From the NCBI GenBank assembly GCA_947483555.1, contig CANKMW010000088.1:1-41415 (forward strand): a stretch of 41,415 bases of DNA, in the 5' to 3' direction. The notes under the pieces are model-generated. The model was not told where the DNA came from. It ran no database searches and was given only the letters and a program-made list of their open reading frames with translations. Shown piece after piece: positions 1 through 9,200 of this stretch. The translations under genes and the position numbers were made by a program. Source of the DNA: Myxococcales bacterium (GTDB taxonomy: Bacteria > Myxococcota_A > Polyangia > Haliangiales > Haliangiaceae). The stretch's first letter is position 1. Each line of letters starts with the position of its first letter.

Positions 1-253
1 GCAGGCGCCGAGCGGAGCGAGCTTGCCCTGGACGCGGCGGAGGCTCCGTGGCATCGGGGCGGCCGCGCCGGCGCCGTCGTCGGTTGATCCGGATCCTCTT
101 CGTCCACGCGGTGGGTTCGAGCGAGCGGCCACTACATCCGTTCTTGGGGCTCGCCGGCTTCGTGGCGATGGTCCCCACGGCGACGCGATCGCCGGCTGGT
201 GCCGGTCGGCCGAGGTCCGCGATCAGGTCACGGAATTACCGGGCAGGCTGTAG
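1..253. other. Left-edge stretch without an assignable gene
   Basis: No reading frame here gives a recognisable product. One frame open from the left edge stops at about base 87 and another runs open to 253. Both have the high third-position GC expected by chance in this genome. A short C-terminal end of an upstream plus-strand gene is possible but cannot be shown. Confidence 0.3.
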
Positions 254-2599
254 CTAGGCCTTCTTCTTGACCCCGATCAGGTACAGCCCGGTGGCCATGA
301 GCAAGAACGGGGTCAGCGGCCACCAGCTACCGTTGGTGAGCAGGAACTCGGGCATCATGCCGCTGAGATCCATCGTGCGGTCGAAGCCCGCGACCAGGAT
401 CACCGACTGGATCACGCCGGTGATGGCGCCGCCGGCGATCAGGCCCGAGGCCATCAGCGTGCCGGGCGAGAACTCGGACGCGCTGGCGCTCTCACCCTTG
501 CGCTTGCGGTCGACCAGCCAGCGCACCGCGCCGCCGACGAAGATGCCGCCCGAGGTGTAGATCGGGAGGTACAGCCCGACCGCGAACGGCAGCGACGCGA
601 CCCCGATCATCTCGAGGATGATGGCCAGGATGATACCGATGATGACCAGGCCCCACGGCAGGTCGCCGCCCAGCGTGCCATCGATGATCAGGCGGAACAG
701 CTGGGCCTTGGGGGCATCGAACTTGGCCATCGGGCGCGCGCTGTAGGCCACGTTGCCCTGCGCGTCGACCAGGTAGCGGCCGGCGTGCAGCCCGTTGTGC
801 GACCCCGACAGCTGGATGGCCCGGTACGGCTTGCGGTCGATGCCGAGCTCGGCGCCCGCGTCCTTGCCGATGACCTTGCCATCGGCCATCAACTCGCCCT
901 TGGCCGTGAACTCGTGGCCCGGCGCCAGCGCGCCCTTGGCCGCCAGGAGCTTGAACGGATAGCTGCCGCTGACGCCCGGATCGACCAGGAACATCAGCTT
1001 GCCGGCCTCGTCGACGAGGTACTTGCCACGCGGCACCGAGGTGCCAGCGATCTTCTTGGCCGGGGCACCGTTCTCGGCCGGCGCCACGGTCGCCTTGGTC
1101 AGCACGGCCTCCTCGCGCAGGTAGACGATGCGGTAGGTCTTGCCGTCGGGGCCGGCGTGCGACTGGTCGGTGATGGCGGTGGCGGTGTACGACGGGTAGT
1201 CGACCCCCATGTACGTCGTGCTCGATTCGTTGAGCAGCAGGAGCACGAACCCGATCACGACCGCGCTGGTGACGACGCCGACCAGGATCGCGATCTGCTG
1301 GAGCCGCGGCGTGGCGCCGACCAGGTAGCCGGTCTTGAGGTCCTGCGAGATCGTGCCGCCGTTGGACGCCGCCACGCACACCAGCGCGGCGGTGGTCAGC
1401 GCCATCGCCTTGTAGTCGACGCCGGTCCAGCCGAGCGCGACGAACAGGCCACAGGTCAGCAGCAGCGTCGCGATCGTCATGCCCGAGATCGGGTTCGAGG
1501 ACGAGCCGATCTCGCCGGTGATGCGGCTCGACACGGTCACGAAGAAGAACCCGAACAGCACCACCAGCAGCGCGGTCATCAGGTTGATCTGGAGCACCGG
1601 CGCCAGCCAGATGATCACCGCGATCGCCGCGGCGCCGCCGAGCACCATCGTCATGGGCAGGTCGCGCTCGGTGCGGATCACCTCGGCCCTGGGGCCGCCG
1701 TCGCTGCGCAGGCTACCGAGTCCACGCTGGAACGCCTGCGCGATGGTCGGGATGGAGCGGCCGAGGGCGATGAAGCCGCCGGCCGCCACCGCGCCGGCGC
1801 CGATGTAGAGGATGTACGAGTTGCGGATCTGCCCCGGCGACATCTTGCCGACCGTCTCGGGGTCGCCGAAGAAGACGATGAGCGGCACCAGCACGACGAA
1901 GGCGAGCAGGCCGCCGCCCAGCATGTTGGCCGACACCTTGGGGCCGATGATGTAGCCGACGCCGAGCATCGGCGGCGAGACCTCGAAGCCGATCGTGGCG
2001 CCCTTGAGGCGGCCGCCGAAGTCGACCGCGATGCTCGACACGTCAGCCCACAGCTTGGCGACCAGGTTGAGGAAGGCGTAGCCGGCGCCGATGAAGAAGC
2101 CGGTGAACACGGTGGTCGCCTCGGTGCCGCCCTTCTCGCCGACGATCAGCACGTCGGCGCACGCCGTGCCCTCGGGGTAGGCCAGCTTGCCGTGCTCCTT
2201 GACGATCAGGCCATGGCGCAGCGGGATCATCATCAGCACGCCGATCAGGCCGCCGAGCAGCGCCACCATCAGCACGCGGATGAGCTCGAGATCGAAGCCC
2301 ATCAGCAGCAGCGATGGCAGCGTGAAGGCGACGCCGGCGGCCAGCGACTCGCCGGCCGAGCCGGTGGTCTGCGCGATGTTGTTCTCGAGGATCGTGCCGC
2401 GCAGGCGTAGCCAGCGGAACAGCGTGATCGAGAGCACGGCGACCGGGATCGACGCCGACACCGTCAGGCCGACCTTGAGACCCAGGTAGACCGAGGAGGC
2501 AGCAAAGACGATGCCGAGCAGGGCACCGACGATCAGTGCGGGGGCGGTCAGCTCGGGGAGGCGAGCTTCGGGGGGCACGAAGGGCTTGAATTCGGACAT
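254..2599 (-). CDS. OPT family oligopeptide transporter with large soluble insert
   Basis: About 781 residues. It is an integral membrane protein of the OPT (oligopeptide/metal-peptide transporter) family, expected to import small peptides or metal chelates across the inner membrane. The N-terminus (PELTAPALIVGALLG, SSVYLGLKVGLTVSASIP) is the classic OPT opening, followed by many hydrophobic helices and the family-typical stretch IDGTLGGDLPWGLVIIG near the C-terminal third. The start at 2599 (MSEFKPF) replaces a longer open frame to 2959, because the extra 120 residues are non-hydrophobic, low-complexity and overlap the divergent gene. Residues of roughly 464-625 form a hydrophilic loop (TYRIVYLREE, GRYLVDAQGNVAYS) that I do not expect in ordinary bacterial OPTs, where this loop is a few tens of residues. 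It is transcribed divergently from the IgGFc-like lipoprotein. The substrate cannot be inferred. Confidence 0.9.
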   Translation of the reverse strand: MSEFKPFVPPEARLPELTAPALIVGALLGIVFAASSVYLGLKVGLTVSASIPVAVLSITLFRWLRLRGTILENNIAQTTGSAGESLAAGVAFTLPSLLLMGFDLELIRVLMVALLGGLIGVLMMIPLRHGLIVKEHGKLAYPEGTACADVLIVGEKGGTEATTVFTGFFIGAGYAFLNLVAKLWADVSSIAVDFGGRLKGATIGFEVSPPMLGVGYIIGPKVSANMLGGGLLAFVVLVPLIVFFGDPETVGKMSPGQIRNSYILYIGAGAVAAGGFIALGRSIPTIAQAFQRGLGSLRSDGGPRAEVIRTERDLPMTMVLGGAAAIAVIIWLAPVLQINLMTALLVVLFGFFFVTVSSRITGEIGSSSNPISGMTIATLLLTCGLFVALGWTGVDYKAMALTTAALVCVAASNGGTISQDLKTGYLVGATPRLQQIAILVGVVTSAVVIGFVLLLLNESSTTYMGVDYPSYTATAITDQSHAGPDGKTYRIVYLREEAVLTKATVAPAENGAPAKKIAGTSVPRGKYLVDEAGKLMFLVDPGVSGSYPFKLLAAKGALAPGHEFTAKGELMADGKVIGKDAGAELGIDRKPYRAIQLSGSHNGLHAGRYLVDAQGNVAYSARPMAKFDAPKAQLFRLIIDGTLGGDLPWGLVIIGIILAIILEMIGVASLPFAVGLYLPIYTSGGIFVGGAVRWLVDRKRKGESASASEFSPGTLMASGLIAGGAITGVIQSVILVAGFDRTMDLSGMMPEFLLTNGSWWPLTPFLLMATGLYLIGVKKKA

Positions 2600-2756
2600 C
2601 GTGGCTCCAGCGAGGGGGCGAACGCGGCGGGACGATGAAACCCATTTGGCGCCTGCTCTGCAAGCGTTCGGGGCAACCGACGGCCCGCGTGGCCGGCCCG
2701 CAAAGTCCCGCTTCCCAAGGACTTCGAACGATGGTTGGATGCCGCCCGGGGGTCCC

Positions 2757-4556
2757 ATGCCGTCACTGCGCCTGGTCCGTGCGTTCGTGTGCGCGATCGT
2801 CGTCGTCGTCGCCGCCTGCGGCCCGTCGTTACCGGCCGGCGATGACGACGACGACGATGGCGGTAGCAACGCGTGTAGCGTCGGACAGCAGCGCTGCACC
2901 GGCAACGTGTTGCAGACCTGCCAGGCCGGCACCTTCGGCGACTCGCAGACCTGCGCCATGGCCTGCGATGCGACCCTCGGCTGCGTCGCGTGTCAGCCCA
3001 ACACCGGCACCTGCGCCGGCGATGTCTCGACCGCGTGCCGGGCCGACGGCTCCGGCTACACCGAGGTCCACTGCGATCCGGTGCAGGGCATGAGCTGCGG
3101 TCCGGCCGGCGTGTGTACCGGAGCCTGTGCCCCGATCTCGCTCGGCGACACCTACGTCGGATGCGATTACTGGCCGACGGTGACCGGCAACATGGTGTCG
3201 CAGGCCTACGACTTTGCGGTCGCGGTCTCCAACACCACCAGCGGTCCGGTCGAGGTGACCATCGATGGGGGCGCGCTGACGGCGCCCGACGTGTTCACGG
3301 TCGCCGCCAACAGCGTCGCGATCCGGCGCCTGCCGTGGGTGGGCGCGCTCAAGCTGTGCCTGGGGGCGAGCTGGTCGAACTGCTCGTCGGGACACCCCAA
3401 CTCGGCGCGCGCCAACGCGGGTGCCTACCACCTGCGCTCGAAGGCGCCGGTGACGGTCTACCAGTTCAACCCGCTCGACTACATCGAGCCGGGCGCGCCC
3501 GAAAACTCGTACACCAACGACGCCTCGCTGCTGTTCCCGAGCAATGCCTGGCGCGACGAGTACTACGTCGCCACCTGGCCGCAGACGGCGAACGCGTCGC
3601 CGACGCTGATGGCGGTGACCGCGTACCAGGACAACACGATGGTCACGATCAACGCCAAGGTCGCCACCATCGCCGAGGGTGGCGCGCCGGCGTTCGCGGC
3701 CGGCGTGCCGCAGACCGTCATGCTCGACAAGGGTGACGTCCTCGAGCTGGGCTCGATCGCGGTGGCCGCCGACCTGACCGGCTCGTACGTCACGTCGGAC
3801 AAGGCGGTGCAGGTGATCGGCGGCCACTACTGCGCCAACGTGCCCGACGGTTTCGGCTACTGCGATCACCTCGAGGAGTCGATGTTCCCGGTCGACGCGC
3901 TGTCGAACCGCTACATCATCAATGCGCCGGCGGTCACCACCATCCCCAACGGCAAGGAGGAGATGGTGCGCATCGTGGCCACCCAGGCCGGCACGACCTT
4001 GACGTACGATCCACCCCAGGCCGGCGCGCCGACCGCGATCGTCCTGGCCGGCGACTTCGTCCAGATCCCGCGTCAGGCAGCGAGTTACCTCATCGCCGCC
4101 AACCACAAGGTGCTGGTGGCGCAGCTCATGGAGGGCTCGTCAGTCGCCGGTGGCACCGGCGATCCGGCCATGACGCTGGCGGTGCCGGTCGAGCAGTACC
4201 GTTCGAACTACCTGTTTCACGCGCCGACCAACTACGAGACCAACTACGTCGACATCACGGCGCCGGTGGGCGCCACGGTGACGCTCGATGGCGCGGCGAT
4301 CAGCAACTTCACACCGATCGGTGGCAGCGGGTACGCGCTCGCCCGCGTCACGCCGCTCGGCGCTGGCCCGGGCAACGACGGCAACCACTCGATCACCGGC
4401 TCGCTGCCGTTCGCCATCTCGGTCTACGGGTACGGTCAGGACACCAGCTACTGGTACCCGGGAGGGTTGAACCTGGAGCTGGTGCCGATCGGTCGGCTGG
4501 TGGCACCGCCGCCACCGCGCACCGGGCTCGCGGCGCTGATGCTCACGTCACGGTGA
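2757..4556 (+). CDS. IgGFc-binding-like surface lipoprotein
   Basis: 599 residues. The start is at 2757 (MPSLRLVRAF), just after a G-rich stretch; this gives a short positively charged n-region, a hydrophobic run and a lipobox ending at Cys21 (VVAAC). An Asp-rich linker (six D) and a Cys-rich segment follow (about residues 38-125, with CSVGQQRC-type spacing as in myxobacterial surface proteins). Residues of about 190-420 match what I know of the IgGFc-binding-protein N-terminal domain: APVTVYQFNPLDY, a conserved ASLLFPSNAW, AVQVIGGHYCANVP and HLEESMFPV. Such proteins are abundant in Myxococcota and presumed to be outer-membrane adhesins; the name comes from a mammalian homologue and does not imply antibody binding here. 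The 3' end overlaps the convergent gene by 14 bp. Confidence 0.85.
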   Translation: MPSLRLVRAFVCAIVVVVAACGPSLPAGDDDDDDGGSNACSVGQQRCTGNVLQTCQAGTFGDSQTCAMACDATLGCVACQPNTGTCAGDVSTACRADGSGYTEVHCDPVQGMSCGPAGVCTGACAPISLGDTYVGCDYWPTVTGNMVSQAYDFAVAVSNTTSGPVEVTIDGGALTAPDVFTVAANSVAIRRLPWVGALKLCLGASWSNCSSGHPNSARANAGAYHLRSKAPVTVYQFNPLDYIEPGAPENSYTNDASLLFPSNAWRDEYYVATWPQTANASPTLMAVTAYQDNTMVTINAKVATIAEGGAPAFAAGVPQTVMLDKGDVLELGSIAVAADLTGSYVTSDKAVQVIGGHYCANVPDGFGYCDHLEESMFPVDALSNRYIINAPAVTTIPNGKEEMVRIVATQAGTTLTYDPPQAGAPTAIVLAGDFVQIPRQAASYLIAANHKVLVAQLMEGSSVAGGTGDPAMTLAVPVEQYRSNYLFHAPTNYETNYVDITAPVGATVTLDGAAISNFTPIGGSGYALARVTPLGAGPGNDGNHSITGSLPFAISVYGYGQDTSYWYPGGLNLELVPIGRLVAPPPPRTGLAALMLTSR

Positions 4557-6138
4557 TCGTCCGGCCCTGCATCGCAGAGCCGATCTGTGAGCCGGCCTGA
4601 ACGCTGCCGACCACCGGCCCGATGCGCACCATCAGCAACGCGCTGCCGGCGATCGCGCCGCGGACCCGGATCGTCACCGTGGTCACCGGGTCGGGAGACT
4701 CACCCCGGGCGACCCGACCGCCGCTACCGGGAGCGCGGAGATAGGTGGCGTCGATCGCCGCGCCGCTCAGCACGGCGCGCATCGCGCTGCCGCTGCGCGT
4801 GAAGTCGGCGGCGATCTCGCCGCACGCCGCGGTGCGCGGTTCGAACAGCGCGGCGTCGAGCGCCGGGCCCGACAGCTCGACCCATACTCCCGGCGCCGGG
4901 CCGCCCTTGCTGGTCACCGTCAGCGCGAGATCGATCTCGGCGCCGCCGGCCACGGACCAGGCGCCGCCGCTGGCAGCGATGCCCACCGAGGCCGGACCAG
5001 CGTTGCGCGGCGGGCCCATCGACGGCCTCCGCTCGGCGGGCGGGCGCAGGTTGGGCATCGCGACCGCCGTGGCGCGCAGGCGGCCGGCGGTTCGCACCAA
5101 CCGATGCAAGGTCGCCTTGTGCGGCGGCGCCTGCGGATCGCCGAGCGCGATCAGGTGAGTGGCGCCGTCGCTGGTGCTGCCATGGGCGACGATGCCGACG
5201 TCACCGCCGAACGGCACCACCGTGACCCGCTTGGCGCCCAGGTCGGCGACGATGATCTCGTAGACTTGCTCGCCTTCGTTGGTCACCAGCGCGAGGTCGC
5301 CGTCGACCAGCAGCGGGCGACTCAGTCCGACCGCCGGCTCGCGCCCGAGCTTGCTCCGCTGGGCGCGGACCTCGCCGTCGTGCCCGATGTGGAGCAGCGA
5401 CGCCTCGGCTCCGCCGACGCAGATCGTGGCGAGCACGCCGCCGGCGACCGCCACCGCGGTGAGGGCAGCCTCGGGTTGTGACGGCAGGCGAAAGCTCCAG
5501 GTCGGCGCCAACGTATCCGGCGCCAGACCAACGACCAGACCGCTGTAGGTCGAGGTGGCGACCACGCCGTGGCGGTTGGCGTGCAGCGACACCGCACCCT
5601 GCCAGCCGCCGTCGCGCCGTCGCACGTCGAGCGAGTCGGGCTCGAACGGCTCGTCGGCATCGGGTTCGTCGTCGTCCTCGGGCCACGGCACAGCGCCACG
5701 GGCCCACACCCCGAACTTGCCGCGCGCGCGGGCCGCCGCCGGGAGCTGGAGGGCGCGTTCGATCGTCAGGCCACCGTCGTCGCGGGCGCTGGCCACGGCC
5801 AGGGTCGTGCGCTCACGGCCGTCGGCGCCGACCTCGGCCCGGGCGATCACCAGGCGACCGTCGGGCAGGGCGACCGCCGCTCGCGGTGCTGGACCAAGCT
5901 CGCGCAAGTGGGCCCGGCCGACGTCGAGCCCGCAGGCGATCAACTGGCCGTCGAGCTCGAGCAGGGCGCGGCGTCCGCCGGGGTCGAGCACGGCGAGGAA
6001 GGCGGGCGGCGGCGGCTCGTCGCGACGGGTGGCGCGCTCGCCGTCGAAGCGAACCACCTGCTGGCCGTCGCCGCCATCGCGGGCGACCCCACGGCCGGTC
6101 GCGAGGATCACGGCCTCGCCGTCGGTCCACAGAAGCAT
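4543..6138 (-). CDS. Hypothetical propeller-like protein with C-terminal Ig-like region
   Basis: About 531 residues from ATG 6138; a GTG five codons upstream at 6153 is possible. I do not recognise the family. Residues 1-370 alternate short hydrophobic strands with Gly/Asp turns (LLVDGDLALVTNEGEQVYEI, HGVVATSTYSGLVVGL), as in beta-propeller proteins of the WD40/PQQ type. Residues of about 400-531 read like one or two beta-sandwich domains (EIDLALTVTSKGGPAPGVWV). There is no signal peptide, so it should be cytosolic unless another start is used. It lies 64 bp downstream of the alpha-2-macroglobulin gene on the same strand and may be cotranscribed, although a repeat sits between them. The two final codons overlap the end of the convergent lipoprotein gene. 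Confidence 0.7.
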   Translation of the reverse strand: MLLWTDGEAVILATGRGVARDGGDGQQVVRFDGERATRRDEPPPPAFLAVLDPGGRRALLELDGQLIACGLDVGRAHLRELGPAPRAAVALPDGRLVIARAEVGADGRERTTLAVASARDDGGLTIERALQLPAAARARGKFGVWARGAVPWPEDDDEPDADEPFEPDSLDVRRRDGGWQGAVSLHANRHGVVATSTYSGLVVGLAPDTLAPTWSFRLPSQPEAALTAVAVAGGVLATICVGGAEASLLHIGHDGEVRAQRSKLGREPAVGLSRPLLVDGDLALVTNEGEQVYEIIVADLGAKRVTVVPFGGDVGIVAHGSTSDGATHLIALGDPQAPPHKATLHRLVRTAGRLRATAVAMPNLRPPAERRPSMGPPRNAGPASVGIAASGGAWSVAGGAEIDLALTVTSKGGPAPGVWVELSGPALDAALFEPRTAACGEIAADFTRSGSAMRAVLSGAAIDATYLRAPGSGGRVARGESPDPVTTVTIRVRGAIAGSALLMVRIGPVVGSVQAGSQIGSAMQGRTITVT

Positions 6139-6160
6139 GGACGCTCGTAACACGGATCGT

Positions 6161-6190
6161 GTCCTTCGACTCGCTTCGCTCGCTCAGGAC
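6161..6190. repeat. Short dispersed-type repeat between two genes
   Basis: A 30-bp stretch begins GTCCT and ends AGGAC (a 5-bp complementary pair) around a core of repeated TCGCT units. It lies in the 64-bp gap between the alpha-2-macroglobulin stop and the next gene. From memory, near-identical 'CCTTCGACTCGCT...CAGGACGAAC' strings occur in intergenic gaps of many unrelated GC-rich bacteria. Only one copy is seen in this window, so the repeat status rests on recollection. Confidence 0.4.
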
Positions 6191-6202
6191 GAACCGGGAT
6201 GC

Positions 6203-9200
6203 CTACTCGACGATGACGCGGTCGCTGGCCGAGCGGCCGAAGGTCTCGGGGAAGTACATCTCCTCGGCCTTGGACGGCGGCACCACGAAGTTGCCGGGCG
6301 TGGTGGCGCGGGCGACGTAGGTGTACTCGTGGACGCCGTCCCACAGCAGCGAGGTGAAGGCCTCGACGCGCTCGTCGCGCATGTTCTGGTGCTCGTACCA
6401 GGTCCGTGACCACCACCAGTAGTTGCCGCCGCTCTTCTGGGCCGCGGGGTCCTGCGGGATGGGGCCGGTGACCGCGAGCGCCGGGTTCATCGGCTCGAGC
6501 CCGGCGGGCAGCGGATCGACGAGCGCGACGTGGTAGCGACGGTTCTCGGCAACCATCGACAGCCGGACCCGGACCCGGGCGCCGGCCTTCATCTTCCAGG
6601 TCCCGTCGGCCTGGCGCACGACGTCGGTGGCGTCGTCGACGCCCTCGTAGCGACGGACCACGGTGAAGCCGTGGTCGGCGGCGGCGAGCTTCAGATCGGC
6701 GGGCGCGTAGGTCATGCCGACCCGGTAGTAGAGCCGACCGGCGCCGTCCTTCTGGATCACCAGATCGGCCGGCGTCGCGCCGGCCCGCTTCGCCACCTCG
6801 GCCATCGGGATGTCGATGGCGTGACGCTCGGTGGTGCGGCCCTTGAACGCGTGCTCGCCGGCGTAGCCGTCGCCGAGCCAGACCCGGGCCACGAAGTCCG
6901 GCGTCACCTTCTCGAACTCGTGGAAGTAGAGGTCGAGCGCGAACAGGACGAAGACGTTCTCCTGGGTGTTGGTCCACCGCCCGGCCCGGGTGTGGCCGAG
7001 CAGGCCGACCACCAGCTTGGGGATGAGGTCGCTGGTGCGTTGCTCGGCGATCAACGACTCCAGGATGACGGCGTCGACCCGGCGATCGGAGTGCAGCAGG
7101 AGATGGGCACCGTCCTTGTAGCCGGTGGTGAAGTTGGCGGCGGCGGCGGTCTCGCTGACCTTGTTGTCGAGGTGGCGCAGGATCGCGGCCCGCTCGGTGG
7201 CGGCGTCGGTCTGGCCGGCGACCACGCCGAGCAACCAGCCCACCGCCTCCATCGACAGCTTGTCGACGCCGCCGGCCTCCTTGATGAGGCCGCGGGCGCG
7301 CGCCACGTCGCGGTCGCCGGCCAGCATGCGGGTGTACAGCGCGTACGACGTGATCGTGCGCTTGACCTCCTCGGGGTAGTAGTGCGGGTAGCGGCGCTCG
7401 ATCGTGCGCAGGTACTCGAGCGCGCTGTCGAGCGCGGCCTGCTCGATCGTGAAGCCCTTGCCCTTGGCGCGCACGATGGCGTTGGTGACGTGCACGGTCA
7501 GGTACGGCCACGACTCGTGGCCGCGCTGCCAGAACGGGAACCCGCCGTCGCCGTTCTGCATCGAGTACAGGCGCTCGAGATCCTCGCCGACCCGGGCCTC
7601 GAGCCGGTCCTTGGACGGCAGGTCCTTGGCCTTGAACGCGGTGAGCACGTCGCGCAGCGCGGCGATGCCGGCGATGCGCGAGCTGACCTGCTCGCTGCAC
7701 TCGAACGGGTACGTGACCAGGTACAGGAAGGCGTCGGTCAGCGCCTGGAGCTGGGTCGAGCTGGTCTCGACCTCGAGGCCGCCGAACTCGGTCACGACCT
7801 TGGCGGGCAGCGACACCGGTTGCTTGATCGCACCGGCGTCGATCTGGCCGTAGGTCGCGAACGCCTCGGTGGTCGCCGGGGTCCACACCGGCAGCGCGAC
7901 CTCGGCGGCGTCGCTGGCGGCGCCGGCGCCCGAGCCCGACGTGGCGGCGAGCTGGAAGCGTGCCGTGCCGGCCATCTCGGCGGCGGCCGGAAACCGAACC
8001 TCGACGCGATCGTTGGCCGGCACCTTGACCGTGCGGCCGGCGCCCCTGGTGATCGCCGCGTTGGTGGCCCGCACCGCGACCTTGACCTCCATCGGCGCGT
8101 CGGTCTGGTTCTGCAGCACGACCGGCAGCTCGAAGGTGTCGCCGAAGTTGAGGAAGCGGGGCGGCGACGGCCGCACCATCAGCGGCAGGCGGGCGGTGAT
8201 CGCGCTCTCGCCCTTGCCGAAGTTGCGCTCGCCGGCGACCGCCAGCGCGACGACGCGGTAGCGGGTCAGGTTGTCGGGCATCTTGACGTCGACGGCGGCC
8301 TTGCCGTCGGCGCCGGTCTTGACCTCGGGCGAGAACGCCGCCAGCGGGTCGAAGTTGGTGCGCACGGCGATGGCGCCGCCCGAACCGACCGGCTGGCCCT
8401 GGGGTTGCCCCGGCTCCTGGGGCTTCTGCGCCAGCTGCTTGTCGCCGTTCTTCGCGGGCGCCGCTGACACCGGCGATGGTGGCGGCGCCGGTCCGTCGGC
8501 GCGCGAGCGCGCATCGAGCGTGACGGTGGCCTCGGCCATGTCGCCGGAGCCGCCGCCGGCGCCGATGTTGCCGCTGGCGGCCAGCGCGCCGAGATCGGGC
8601 TGGGCCAGCTTCACGAAGCCGCGCAGGTGATGGTCGCGGGTGTCGCTGCCGCGATGACCGTAGAAGGCATCGACCGGGTTGGCGAACGTGAAGCCGGTCA
8701 GCGACAGCACCGCCTCGTCGACGACGATCAGCGCCACCTCGGCGCCCGGCACCGGTCGCCCGGCGGCGTCCTTGACCACCACGTCGAAGCGCGCCGGCTG
8801 GCCGGGGCTGACCTTGGCCGCCTTCGGCGTCACCGTCACCGCCAGCGTGCGCTGCTTCGGCGGCACCGGCAGGTCGAGCTGCCCGGTGGCATACGCCGGC
8901 CGCTTCGGCAGCGCCGGGTCCGCCTTGCCGTCATCGTCGACGCGCGCCGCGGCGCCGATCAGATCGACCTGCACGTACACGTTGGGCGTGTGGCTATCGA
9001 CGATCGGCACCTTCAGCGTCTGCGTCGGCCCCTTCATCGTGAAGCGCTCGGTGGTCAAGAGCCCGCTGCGCCGCACGCTGAGGATGCCCTCGGCGGGGAA
9101 GAACGGTGCCTGGACCAGGATCTCGGCGAGGTCGCCGTTCTGATAGGCCTTCTTGTCGGGGATGAGCTGGGCCTGCTCCTGCTCGACCTCGCGCGCCGGC

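Noticed and set aside
2635..2663. TTGCAG-17-TTTCAT as a promoter for the OPT gene
   Set aside because: Only three of six positions match in each hexamer, no better than chance.
2600..2959. 120-residue N-terminal extension of the OPT transporter
   Set aside because: Low-complexity and hydrophilic, overlaps the start of the divergent lipoprotein gene, and precedes the family-typical start MSEFKPF.
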